A DNA stretch of 64,000 nt from positions 1,436,501 through 1,500,500 of the forward strand of contig NZ_JAIRAU010000001.1 of the NCBI RefSeq assembly GCF_020073745.1, in the 5' to 3' direction. The notes beneath the pieces were generated by a model, which worked only from the letters and a program-made list of their open reading frames with translations, was not told the origin of the DNA and did not search any database. A program made the translations under genes and the position numbers. Shown here piece after piece: positions 24,041-31,633 of this stretch (positions are counted from its first letter, which is position 1; each line of letters starts with the position of its first letter). Source of the stretch: Nannocystis pusilla (lineage in GTDB: Bacteria > Myxococcota_A > Polyangia > Nannocystales > Nannocystaceae).

Positions 24041-25621
24041 TCATAGCAGCGCGCGCAGGGCGTCGAGGTGATCGGCGTCGGCGGGCGACTTGTCGCGGCG
24101 CCAGCGGAGGATCCGCGGGAAGCGGACGGCGACGCCGGACTTGTGGCGGCGCGAGCGGGCGATGCCCTCGAAGCCGATCTCGAACACCAGCTCGGGGGTG
24201 ACGGCGCGGACCGGGCCGAAGCGCTCGAGGGTGTGGCCGCGGACGAAGCGGTCGACCTCGGCCAGCTCGGCGTCGGTGAGGCCGGAGTAGGCCTTGCAGA
24301 ACGGGACCAGGGCGCCGTCCTCCCACACGGCGAAGGTGTAGTCGGTGAACAAACTGGCGCGCCGGCCGGAGCCGCTCTGGGCGTAGACCAGCACGGCGTC
24401 GACGGCGAGCGGGTCGAGCTTCCACTTCCACCAGTCGCCGCGTACGCGGCCGACGCCGTAGGGGGCGGCCTTGCGCTTGAGCATGAGGCCCTCGACGTTG
24501 CGGGCGCGGCTGTCCGCGCGCAGGGCGGCGAGCTCGTCCCAGCCGGCGGCCGCGACGATCGGCGACAGGCGCAGGGCGTCGCCGGCGAGCGGGGTGACGA
24601 GCTGCTCGAGCAGGCGGCGGCGCTCGCCGAGCGGGCGCTCGCGAATGTCACGACCGCCGTGCTCGAGCAGGTCGAAGGCGAGGAAGCCGGCGGGCACCTC
24701 GGCGAGGATCGTGCGGGTCAGGTTCTTGCGGCCGATCCGCCGCTGCAGCTCGGCGAACGGCAAGATCTGGTCGCCGCGCCAGGGCAGGAGCTCGCCGTCG
24801 AGGACTGTCCCTTCGGGCAGGCGGCCCGCGACCGGGGCGAGCTCGGGGAAGCGCTCGCCGATCAGCTCCTCGCCGCGCGACCACACGAACAGCTGGCCGC
24901 CGCGGCGGACGATCTGGGCGCGGATCCCGTCCCACTTCCACTCGGCCTGCCAGGCGTCGCGCGGGCCGAGCTCGGCGGGCTCCGTGTCGAGCGGGTGGGC
25001 GAGCAGGAACGGGTAGGGCCGCGAGGCGGCGGGCTCGGACGACTCGGCGGCGACGAGGCCGCGAAACTGCGCGGCCGAGGGCTGCCAGGCGCCCATGAGG
25101 CGGTGGGCGACGGTGGCGGGGGCGATGTCGCCGAGCTCGGCGAGCGCGGCGATCACGAGCCGCTGCGACACGCCGACCCGGAAGGCGCCGGTGATCAACT
25201 TGTGAAACACGAGCCGCTCGCCGCGCTCGAGCTCGTCCCAGAATTCGCGGAGGGCGGCCCGCTGCGCGGCCTCGTCGAGGCCGGCGAGCGGGAGCAGGCG
25301 CTCCTCGACCCACCGGTGCAGCGGCAGGGTGGTGGTGCGCGTCGGCGGCGGGAGCAGCAGCGCCGCGGTCTCGGCGAGGTCGCCGACGGCCTCGTGACAC
25401 TCGTCGAACAGCCACTCCGACACGCCCGCGGCGTCGCCGACCCACGCGCGCAGCTTGCGGGTGCCGACGACCTGCCGCGGCTTGCGGCCGATCAGGAAGT
25501 AGACCGCCCAGGCGGCGTCCTCGGGCGCGGCCGCGGCGAGGTAGGCGCGGATCGCCGCGACTTTCTCTCCCGTGCGGGTGGTCTCGTCGAGCGCGGCGTA
25601 CAGGGCGGCGAACGACCTCAT
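24041..25621 (-). CDS. ATP-dependent DNA ligase
   Basis: A 526-residue ATP-dependent DNA ligase. An N-terminal DNA-binding domain (residues 1-~200) precedes the nucleotidyltransferase core. The adenylated lysine lies in EWKWDGIRAQ near residue 230, with VLDGELLPW (motif III-like), GLMLKRKAAPYGVGRVRGDWWKWK (motifs IV-V) and an OB-fold region ending in RFPRILRWRRDK. It belongs to the ligase type encoded beside a ligase-associated nuclease and sometimes an Lhr-like helicase and a phosphoesterase, a set linked to DNA repair. Its start codon overlaps the nuclease stop by 4 bp (ATGA), so the two are coupled. A 14-bp repeat is embedded at 24806-24819. Confidence 0.92.
   Translation of the reverse strand: MRSFAALYAALDETTRTGEKVAAIRAYLAAAAPEDAAWAVYFLIGRKPRQVVGTRKLRAWVGDAAGVSEWLFDECHEAVGDLAETAALLLPPPTRTTTLPLHRWVEERLLPLAGLDEAAQRAALREFWDELERGERLVFHKLITGAFRVGVSQRLVIAALAELGDIAPATVAHRLMGAWQPSAAQFRGLVAAESSEPAASRPYPFLLAHPLDTEPAELGPRDAWQAEWKWDGIRAQIVRRGGQLFVWSRGEELIGERFPELAPVAGRLPEGTVLDGELLPWRGDQILPFAELQRRIGRKNLTRTILAEVPAGFLAFDLLEHGGRDIRERPLGERRRLLEQLVTPLAGDALRLSPIVAAAGWDELAALRADSRARNVEGLMLKRKAAPYGVGRVRGDWWKWKLDPLAVDAVLVYAQSGSGRRASLFTDYTFAVWEDGALVPFCKAYSGLTDAELAEVDRFVRGHTLERFGPVRAVTPELVFEIGFEGIARSRRHKSGVAVRFPRILRWRRDKSPADADHLDALRALL
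24806..24819. repeat. 14-bp hairpin repeat inside the DNA ligase gene
   Basis: TGTCCCTTCGGGCA lies in the coding sequence, next to the segment encoding the conserved VLDGELLP. Its CCC-TTCG-GG core reads as a UUCG-type tetraloop on the plus strand. Because it falls in a conserved protein region it may be chance. Confidence 0.4.
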
Positions 25622-26742
25622 CGCCGGCCTCGCTCGTCGGCTGGCGATTCGAGCATGTCCTGAAGGTCATCTGATTCGCGGGTGTCGTCCGCATCGGGAG
25701 CGGCGTCGTCTGGCGATTCGGACATGTCCGGGTGGACATCTTCCTCGCCGCCGGCCTCGCCGAGGAAGCGGGTGGCGAGCGGCTGGGCGTCGAGGCCCTG
25801 CTCTCGCAGGTGGCGGGCCAGCGCCTGGGCGTAGCCGTGGGTCAGCAGGACCCGCTCGGCGCCGCTGCCGGCGATCGCGGCGAGCAGCTCGGGCCAGTCG
25901 GCGTGGTCGGACAGGGCGAAGCCGCGGTCGACGACGCGGCGGCGACGGGTGCCGCGGATCTGCATCCACCCGGAGGCGAAGCCGCGGACCGGTCGCTTGA
26001 ACCGGCGGGTCCACGGGGTGTTCTGCGCCGAGGGCGGGGCGAGGATCAGCGCGCGCTCGAACGCGGCGGCGCGGGCGGCGTCGAGGACGGGCGGGGCGGG
26101 CGGCAGCGGCACGCCGGCGGCCCGGTAGACGGCGTTGCAGCGCTCGACGGCGCCGTGGACGTAGATCGGGCCGCGCTCGGGGTCGAGGCCGGCGAGCAGG
26201 CGCTGGGCCTTGCCGAGCGCGTAACACAGGAGCAACGAGGTGCGGCCGGCCTGCTGGTTGGCCTGCCACCAGGCGGTGATGTCCTGCATGGTCGCGGCCG
26301 GCGGGGCCCAGCGGAAGATCGGCAGGCCGAAGGTCGATTCGCTGATCAGGCAGTGACAGCGCACCGACTCGAACGGGGCGCAGGTCGGGTCGGGGCTGAG
26401 CTTGTAATCGCCGGACACGAGCCAGACCTCGCCGCGGTGCTCGAGCCGGACCTGCGCCGAACCGAGGATGTGCCCGGCCGGATGCAACGAGACGCCGACG
26501 CCGTGGTGGACGATCGGCTGACCGTAGGCGAGCGGCTGGATGTCGGCGCCCTCGCCGACGCGCAGGGCCAGCAGCTCACGTCCGGGCGCGGTCGTGAGGT
26601 AGTGGGCGCATTCGGGGACGGCGTGGTCGGAGTGCGCGTGGGTGACGACGGCCCGGTCGACCGGTTGCCAGGGGTCGATGTAAAAATCGCCGGCGGCGCA
26701 GTAGAGGCCGCGCTCGGTGCTTTTAATGAGGGGGTCGCGCAT
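25618..26742 (-). CDS. Ligase-associated DNA exonuclease (MBL/beta-CASP fold)
   Basis: A 374-residue metallo-beta-lactamase/beta-CASP nuclease of the ligase-associated family. The metal motif is VVTHAHSDHAVPECAHY near residue 35; LHPAGHILGSAQV, VWLVSGDYKLSPDPTCAPFE and the late RGFALSDHADWPELLAAI supply further ligands. Such proteins are encoded with ATP-dependent ligases and are thought to process DNA ends for repair. The last ~45 residues are an acidic Asp/Glu/Ser tail (DMSESPDDAAPDADD, DMLESPADE) that is not part of the fold. It comes from two 14-bp repeats in a duplicated ~35-bp segment. No Lhr-type helicase is adjacent. Confidence 0.9.
   Translation of the reverse strand: MRDPLIKSTERGLYCAAGDFYIDPWQPVDRAVVTHAHSDHAVPECAHYLTTAPGRELLALRVGEGADIQPLAYGQPIVHHGVGVSLHPAGHILGSAQVRLEHRGEVWLVSGDYKLSPDPTCAPFESVRCHCLISESTFGLPIFRWAPPAATMQDITAWWQANQQAGRTSLLLCYALGKAQRLLAGLDPERGPIYVHGAVERCNAVYRAAGVPLPPAPPVLDAARAAAFERALILAPPSAQNTPWTRRFKRPVRGFASGWMQIRGTRRRRVVDRGFALSDHADWPELLAAIAGSGAERVLLTHGYAQALARHLREQGLDAQPLATRFLGEAGGEEDVHPDMSESPDDAAPDADDTRESDDLQDMLESPADERGRR
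25642..25740. repeat. In-frame duplicated segment carrying two 14-bp hairpin repeats
   Basis: A segment with TGGCGATTCG followed by a CATGTCC-type hairpin occurs at 25642-25670 and again at 25711-25740, 69 bp apart (23 codons). The hairpin units are TGTCCTGAAGGTCA (25656-25669) and TGTCCGGGTGGACA (25725-25738). Both are translated into the acidic tail of the exonuclease. Confidence 0.7.
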
Positions 26743-27171
26743 CGCGGCGCGGTGGAGCGTAGCGAGGGCCGGCTTGGAGGCGCGGCGGCGAGGGGCTCAG
26801 GCGGCGAGGGCGGGTGAATTCGCGCGGCGGGGAGGTCGCGCGGGAAACGGCGGCGAACGCGTGGCGGGCTCGAGCGTGGGAGGCGGGGCTCCGGCGGTCT
26901 GAATGAGCATTCGCCATTCGAGATGGGACGGCGAGCGCGAACGAGGCGGCCACGGATTCGGTATGCGCCGTGGTGTTCAAGATGTTTGAAAGGACATGTC
27001 TATTGAAGGGCGCGCCGAGGGTGATATGTCCGAATGGTCATGTCACCCGAGACGCGCCTCGATTTTGGATGTCCGAGAGGTCGCATCACCGGAGGGGGGG
27101 GCGCTCCGATGAGATGTCCGAACGGACATGTCTCCGGGAGGAGCGCTGTTCCTGGGGATGAGATCGGGGCA
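26743..27171. other. Intergenic region, mostly a scattered repeat cluster
   Basis: 429 bp between the exonuclease gene and a small lipoprotein gene, both on the minus strand. The left half (26743-26980) shows no gene. The right half is filled by the repeat cluster at 26983-27142. Confidence 0.5.
26983..27142. repeat. Cluster of seven 14-bp hairpin repeats in four blocks
   Basis: Blocks: TGTTTGAAAGGACA + TGTCTATTGAAGGG (26983-27010), TGTCCGAATGGTCA + TGTCACCCGAGACG (27027-27054), TGTCCGAGAGGTCG (27070-27083), and TGTCCGAACGGACA + TGTCTCCGGGAGGA (27115-27142). Blocks are separated by 15-31 bp of GC-rich sequence. The cluster ends 30 bp from the lipoprotein stop codon. Confidence 0.85.
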
Positions 27172-27441
27172 TCAGGGCGTGGGCGGGGTGGTGGCGTCGG
27201 CCGGGGTCTCGCCGGGTGGGGTCTCGCTGGGCGGGGTCTCGCTGGCCTCGCCTTCGGGAGCAGCAGGGCAGGGGGCGAACTCGCAGTTGGGGCCGGTGCG
27301 GCCGACGGCGCTGCCGTCGGGGCAGATCTTGGCGTCCATGGTGCACGCCCTGGGTTCGTCGGCGGGCGGTGGGTTCGACTTGCCGGCGCAGGCGGACACG
27401 AGGCAGGCGACGAGGAGGGCGAGGACGGATTTTGTCGGCAT
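27172..27441 (-). CDS. Small cysteine-containing lipoprotein
   Basis: An 89-residue predicted lipoprotein. The signal peptide MPTKSVLALLVACLVSAC ends in a lipobox. The mature part has CTMDAKICPDGSAVGRTGPNCEFAPCP, a compact four-cysteine motif (C..CPDGS.VGR..PNCEF.PCP) seen in many small secreted bacterial proteins. The C-terminal tail is a Thr/Pro repeat (SETPPSETPPGETPAD) encoded by imperfect direct repeats. The ATG at 27441 is chosen for the signal peptide; the frame is open upstream. Function unknown. Confidence 0.75.
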   Translation of the reverse strand: MPTKSVLALLVACLVSACAGKSNPPPADEPRACTMDAKICPDGSAVGRTGPNCEFAPCPAAPEGEASETPPSETPPGETPADATTPPTP

Positions 27442-27582
27442 GGGCCGCCAGGATGATCGGCGTCGCGGCGGTGCGGTAGTCGTTTGTCGTGAGCGGCGTT
27501 GGGTCGGGGAAATGGGCGGTCGGGCGACGACGATCGGCGGATCGCGGACGACGCGCGCAATTGGCACGAGCGCGAGTCCGCT

Positions 27583-28575
27583 TCACGGCGCGCCGTGACG
27601 GCCGCGCCGGGCGGCGTCGCAGCGGGCGAGCAGGGTCGCGTCCTCGAGGGCGTGGGCGATCGTGCGGGCGCGGGCGAGGGCGTCCTGGGCCTCGGGGCTG
27701 CCGGGCGTGGTGACGCGGACGACCATGAGCAGGGCCATGGCGCGCAGGCGGACGTGGCCGGCGTCGCCGGCGTGGCGGGCTGCGAGGCGGGCGTGGTCGA
27801 GGGCGGCGGCGAGGTCACCGTGGCGGAAGCGGCCGTAGGCGAGGCCGTTGGCGCGGCGGCTGCGGGCGAAGGGGTGCGTGCCCGGGGTGTCGGGGAGGGC
27901 GGCGTGCAGGGCCTCGGCCTGGTCGATGGCGCCGGCGTGGTTGAGGGCGTGGCTGACCTGGCCGACGTAGCGGGCGCGCAGGCAGTCGGCGTCGGGGCCG
28001 CCGAGGGCCTGCAACAGCTCGGGGACCTCGGCGAGGGCCGCGGACACGGCGGTCGGGCGCGCGGGGCTGTCGAGCAGCGACTCGCCGAGGGCGAGCTCGA
28101 TCTGCGCGGCCGGGTCGCCGGGCGCCAGCGTGCGCGCGGTGGCGAGGTGCGTGGCGGCCTCGTCGGGCTGGCGCGCGCGCAGGGCCAAAGTGGCGCGCGC
28201 GAGCGACAGCCACAGTCGCCCGGGACGGCTCTCGCTGGTCGGCGGCCGGTCCCACAGCTGGACCAGGTCGGTGCACAGCGGGACCGGCAGGTCGACGAAG
28301 CGCGAGTGATAGCTGCCCATGAAGCGCAGGCGGGCGTCGACGCTGGCCGGCAGGCCGAACGTGCGGAGCAGCCTGTCACCCCACTTGCCGCCGGGAAGGC
28401 TACCTCGTGTCCGTAGCCGGCGCAGGGCGCGGGTGATGCTGTCGACGTCGTCGCGCCAGCCGTGGAGGGCGGCCAGGCGCTCGCTGACGGCCGCGAGCGA
28501 GCCGTGCTCGGCGACCAGGCCGTCGAGGTAGACGGCCCACGTCGGTTGTCCGGAATTTTGTCCTCGCGCGGCCAC
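27583..28575 (-). CDS. Hypothetical TPR-like helical protein with putative N-terminal HTH
   Basis: A 330-residue protein with a GTG start. Residues ~1-75 contain WAVYLDGLVAEHGSLAAVSERLAALHGW and ITRALRRLRTRG, which could fold as a helix-turn-helix-like pair. From residue ~120 the sequence is a series of Ala/Leu-rich helices (ATHLATARTLAPGDPAAQIELALGESLL and following) with the look of degenerate TPR repeats. There is no signal peptide or membrane segment. I recognise no enzyme motif. It is divergent from the phosphoesterase gene. Confidence 0.7.
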   Translation of the reverse strand: MAARGQNSGQPTWAVYLDGLVAEHGSLAAVSERLAALHGWRDDVDSITRALRRLRTRGSLPGGKWGDRLLRTFGLPASVDARLRFMGSYHSRFVDLPVPLCTDLVQLWDRPPTSESRPGRLWLSLARATLALRARQPDEAATHLATARTLAPGDPAAQIELALGESLLDSPARPTAVSAALAEVPELLQALGGPDADCLRARYVGQVSHALNHAGAIDQAEALHAALPDTPGTHPFARSRRANGLAYGRFRHGDLAAALDHARLAARHAGDAGHVRLRAMALLMVVRVTTPGSPEAQDALARARTIAHALEDATLLARCDAARRGRHGAP

Positions 28576-28719
28576 GAGGTCGCCTTTATACCCGGACGCG
28601 GCGCGGCGACGGAGTCCGGCGCGCGTCCTGGGAGCTCATCGTGTGTGCGCGCCGGTAAACGGCGGCGCGCGGGGGCGGCGTCGTCCAGGTGCGGCGGCTG
28701 CCCCCGGGGAAAGGGTGTC

Positions 28720-29733
28720 ATGAATTCCACGCTCATCATCGGCGACATTCACGGCTGTCACAGCGAGCTGCTCGACCTGCTCGAGCGCGCGGGGATCGGC
28801 GACGACGACCTCGTGGTCAGCGTCGGCGACCTCGTCGACGGCGGGCCCGATCCGGGCGCGGTGGTCGAGCTGTTCCGCGCCCGGCCCAACTCGCTGGCGC
28901 TGTGCGGCAACCACGAGCGCAAGCACGTCCGCGGGGTGCTGTCGTACTCGCAGCAGGTGACGCGGCTGCAGCTCGGCGAGCGCTACGACGACGACGTGCG
29001 CTGGATGGCGACGCTGCCGTACCACTGGGAGCGCGACGACGTGCGCGTGGTCCACTGGGGCCTCTACCCCGGGGTGCCGCTCGACGAGGTGCCGGAGGAC
29101 GTGCGCGCGGGCACGACGTCGGGCGACGCGCGGCTGCGCGAGCGCTACGGCGAGCGGCCCTGGTACGAGTTCTACGAGGACGACAAGCCGGTGGTGTTCG
29201 GCCACTCGGTGGTCGGCGCGGAGCCGCTGGTGCTGCGCGACCGGATCTTCGGCCTCGACACCGGGGTGTGCCACGGGATGCGGCTGACGGGCCTGCTCTT
29301 GCCGCAATTCCGCATCGTCTCGGTGCCGGCGCGCGCCGACCACTGGGAGCGGGTGCGGGCCGAGTGGCAGGCGCCGGTGCTGCGCACGCTGCCGTGGTCG
29401 ACGATGACGTTCGAGCAGATCGAGAAGAAGATCCGCTCGCTCCGCGACCCCGAGCTCGACGGCGCGGTGCTCGACCGCGTCAACGCGTGGGTCGGGACGC
29501 TGCGCGGGGCGCTGCCGCGGCTGCGCGAGCGCCTCGACGGCGAGGTGACGCGGATCGCCGAGACGGCCGGGGAGGAGTTCGGACGCGTCGCGGCGGCGCA
29601 CCCCGCGGGGTCGTGGCTGATCCGCCGGCGCGCCGGCAAGCTGTCGCCGGAGCACCTCAACTGCTCGTCGCCGCAGCAGCTGCTGGCGCTGGCGGCGGCG
29701 CTCGGCGAGGCGCTGCCGGCCGACCCGGTGTGA
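28720..29733 (+). CDS. Calcineurin-like metallophosphoesterase
   Basis: A 337-residue cytoplasmic phosphoesterase. The dinuclear metal motifs are complete: IIGDIHGCHSEL at the N-terminus, VVSVGDLVDGGPD near residue 38, LALCGNHERKH near residue 65, then VVHWGLYPGVP and VVFGHSVVGAEP, and the late GLDTGVCHGMRL. This order matches the PPP-type/ApaH-like branch (bacterial Ser/Thr phosphatases and dinucleoside tetraphosphatases). The last ~120 residues are an extra Arg/Leu-rich helical domain not needed for catalysis. The ATG at 28720 begins directly at the first strand. The substrate is not predictable. Confidence 0.88.
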   Translation: MNSTLIIGDIHGCHSELLDLLERAGIGDDDLVVSVGDLVDGGPDPGAVVELFRARPNSLALCGNHERKHVRGVLSYSQQVTRLQLGERYDDDVRWMATLPYHWERDDVRVVHWGLYPGVPLDEVPEDVRAGTTSGDARLRERYGERPWYEFYEDDKPVVFGHSVVGAEPLVLRDRIFGLDTGVCHGMRLTGLLLPQFRIVSVPARADHWERVRAEWQAPVLRTLPWSTMTFEQIEKKIRSLRDPELDGAVLDRVNAWVGTLRGALPRLRERLDGEVTRIAETAGEEFGRVAAAHPAGSWLIRRRAGKLSPEHLNCSSPQQLLALAAALGEALPADPV

Positions 29734-29747
29734 CGCGCGACGGGGTA

Positions 29748-29832
29748 TGGCCTTCGGGACACATGATGTGTCCCGAGGGGCATGTCTTCGGGTCCTGCTT
29801 TACATGTCGGAGAGGACATGTCCTTCGGCGCT
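29748..29832. repeat. 14-bp hairpin repeat array, four clear units plus two degenerate
   Basis: TGGCCTTCGGGACA (29748-29761), TGTCCCGAGGGGCA (29769-29782), a shortened TGTCTTCGGGTCC (29783-29795), a remnant to 29804, TGTCGGAGAGGACA (29805-29818) and TGTCCTTCGGCGCT (29819-29832). It fills the space between two convergent genes. It starts 15 bp after the phosphoesterase stop and runs into the stop codon of the NlpC/P60-like gene. Confidence 0.85.
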
Positions 29833-30985
29833 AGCCGGAGACGCCGCGGGCGCGCAGGACGAGGACGCGGACGTCGCCCTGGTCGCCGAGCGGGGCGAAC
29901 TTGAGGCCCTGGGCGTCACCGATGTCGGCGACGAGGTCGTCGGGCCCGAGGCGGCCGTCGGCCGGGCCGCCGCCGGGGCCGCGGTCGACGGCGAGCACGA
30001 CGATGTGGTCCCACGGGCGCGGGAGGGCGGCGACGTCGATGTAGTCGAGGGCGAGGATGTCGCCGGGCTGCGGGGCGTAGTCGGCGAGGGCGTCACCGCG
30101 GGCGTGGACCACGAGCGGGCCGGTGACGCGCTGCAAAGAGCGGACGAGGCCGCCGACGCTCGAGTAGGCGAGGTCGCGGCGACCGGCGCGGCGCAGGCCG
30201 GCGACGATCAGATCGGCACAGTCGGCGCCGACGCGGCGCTCGGCCTGGCTGCGCGCGCCGACGCCGGCGCTGCCGAACACGTAGGGGACGTTGAACCAGG
30301 AGGTGAGCCAGCCGAACAGGCCGTCGCCGCTGCGCACGCTGTAGCGGAACACGTCGCCGGCGATCTCGCCGCGTGGGGTGTCGTCGGCGTCGGGGGTGGG
30401 GCGGGCGACGGCGTCGGGGCCGGTGACGGTGGCGGCCAGGCGCATGGTGCCGAGGTCGCGGTACTCGGGGAGGCGGGCGTCGGCGAGGGCGAGGTCGCTG
30501 GGCCGGGCGTCGCGCACGGTGAGCGTCCATCGGTCGTCGCCGGCAGGGACGGGGGTCTCGAAGTACTCGAGGCGGTCGTAGCCGAGCCAGGCGCCGTGCG
30601 AGGGGCCGAACACGACGGCGTTGGCGTAGATGGCGATGTCGGGGTTGGGCGGCGCGGTGGCGACGTGCTGCATGCGCGGCTCGACCCGGCGCCAGCGGAC
30701 CCGGGCAGCGGGGCAGCCGGCTGTCCTCCAGGACATGTGATGGGCGGCGCCGGTGTCGGCGAAGAGCACCGGCTTGCCGTCGAGGCGGCCCGGGACGACC
30801 AGGTAGACGTCGATCGCGGTGCCGCGGAGGACGTCGACCTCGCGCGCGAGGACGTCGCTGCCGGCGGCGCGACCGAGCAGCGAGGGCGCGCCCGTCAGCT
30901 CGCAGCGGGCGGCGCGGGCGAGCTGCGGGGCGAGGAGCGCGAGGCAGGCGAGCAGCAGCGCGAGCGAGGTCGACCGCGAGGGCAT
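29831..30985 (-). CDS. Secreted NlpC/P60-like cysteine hydrolase domain protein
   Basis: A 384-residue exported protein. A signal peptide (MPSRSTSLALLLACLALLAPQLARA) precedes a ~200-residue beta-rich N-terminal region of unknown type. The C-terminal ~170 residues look like an NlpC/P60 or related papain-like peptidase: RVGADCADLIVAGLRRAG gives the catalytic-type Cys, YAPQPGDILALDY is the usual strand, and WDHIVVLAVD the His. Such domains cut peptidoglycan stem peptides or related amides. The ATG at 30985 is chosen for the signal sequence. A 14-bp repeat lies inside the gene at 30722-30735. Confidence 0.72.
   Translation of the reverse strand: MPSRSTSLALLLACLALLAPQLARAARCELTGAPSLLGRAAGSDVLAREVDVLRGTAIDVYLVVPGRLDGKPVLFADTGAAHHMSWRTAGCPAARVRWRRVEPRMQHVATAPPNPDIAIYANAVVFGPSHGAWLGYDRLEYFETPVPAGDDRWTLTVRDARPSDLALADARLPEYRDLGTMRLAATVTGPDAVARPTPDADDTPRGEIAGDVFRYSVRSGDGLFGWLTSWFNVPYVFGSAGVGARSQAERRVGADCADLIVAGLRRAGRRDLAYSSVGGLVRSLQRVTGPLVVHARGDALADYAPQPGDILALDYIDVAALPRPWDHIVVLAVDRGPGGGPADGRLGPDDLVADIGDAQGLKFAPLGDQGDVRVLVLRARGVSG
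30722..30735. repeat. 14-bp hairpin repeat inside the NlpC/P60-like gene
   Basis: TGTCCTCCAGGACA, a perfect stem followed by the usual TG, lies in the N-terminal domain and is translated as part of HHMSWRTAGCP. Confidence 0.6.
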
Positions 30986-31117
30986 GGCGGTGATCGTGAA
31001 GGTCCGCAGCAGGCGTTGCAAGCGCAGGACGCGGGGCGGGGCTGTGGCGATCGCCTGGAGCGCGGGCGCGCCGCTTTTGATGGGACCTTGAGGGCGCGTG
31101 TGCCACGATTTAGGGTG

Positions 31118-31531
31118 ATGAGCGTGGCGCACGACAGACGCGCGCACGAAGGGGCGATCCACACCGCGCGCTGGAACGACCCGGCGCACCGCGGCGACGG
31201 CACGCGGATCCTCGTCTGTCGCTACCGCCCGCGCGGGGTCCGGCACGAGGACGAGACCTGGGACGAGTGGATCAAGGACGTGAGCCCGAGCCCGGAGCTG
31301 CTGCACGCGTTCCGCGGCAAGGGCCAGGTCGCCATCGGGGTGCCGATGTTCCGCCGCCGCTACCGCACCGAGATGCAGGCGGAGCCCGCCCGCTCGCAGG
31401 TGCGCGCGCTGGCCGAACGGGTGGCCGCGGGAGAGACGATCACGCTGCTGTGCTCGTCGTCGTGCGTCGACGAGCAGCGCTGTCATCGCACGATGCTGCG
31501 CGAGCTGCTGCTCGAACAGACAGGCGGGTGA
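31118..31531 (+). CDS. DUF488 family protein
   Basis: A 137-residue small cytoplasmic protein of the DUF488 family. Visible family segments are RILVCRYRPRGVRHEDETWDEWIKDVSPSPELL, where family members have a W-x-K-x-L/V-x-P-S pattern, and the C-terminal TITLLCSSSCVDEQRCHRTML, which carries the conserved C....CHR motif. The biochemical role of the family is unknown. The ATG at 31118 is divergent from the NlpC/P60-like gene start (30985). Confidence 0.85.
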   Translation: MSVAHDRRAHEGAIHTARWNDPAHRGDGTRILVCRYRPRGVRHEDETWDEWIKDVSPSPELLHAFRGKGQVAIGVPMFRRRYRTEMQAEPARSQVRALAERVAAGETITLLCSSSCVDEQRCHRTMLRELLLEQTGG

Positions 31532-31547
31532 AGCGCCGGCGTCGAGG

Positions 31548-31619
31548 TTCTCCGAGGGACAGGCCGTAAGATGTCCTGAAGGTCATGTAGTTCTCGTGGA
31601 GAACATGTCCTGGAGGACA
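31548..31619. repeat. 14-bp hairpin repeat cluster
   Basis: TTCTCCGAGGGACA (31548-31561), TGTCCTGAAGGTCA (31572-31585), a 20-nt variant with a longer stem (TGTAGTTCTCGTGGAGAACA, 31586-31605, pairing GTTCTC with GAGAAC) and TGTCCTGGAGGACA (31606-31619). It lies between convergent genes, 14 bp ahead of the ThiH-like stop codon. Confidence 0.85.
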
Positions 31620-31633
31620 TCCGCGCAGAAGGC

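Noticed and set aside
26983..27142. Repeat cluster as a CRISPR array
   Set aside because: Units are 14 bp, diverged and palindromic, spacers are irregular or absent, and no cas gene is present.
28720..29733. Phosphoesterase as the ligase-associated partner of the DNA repair pair
   Set aside because: Motif order and the C-terminal extension fit the PPP/ApaH-like branch, and it is on the other strand about 2 kb from the exonuclease gene.
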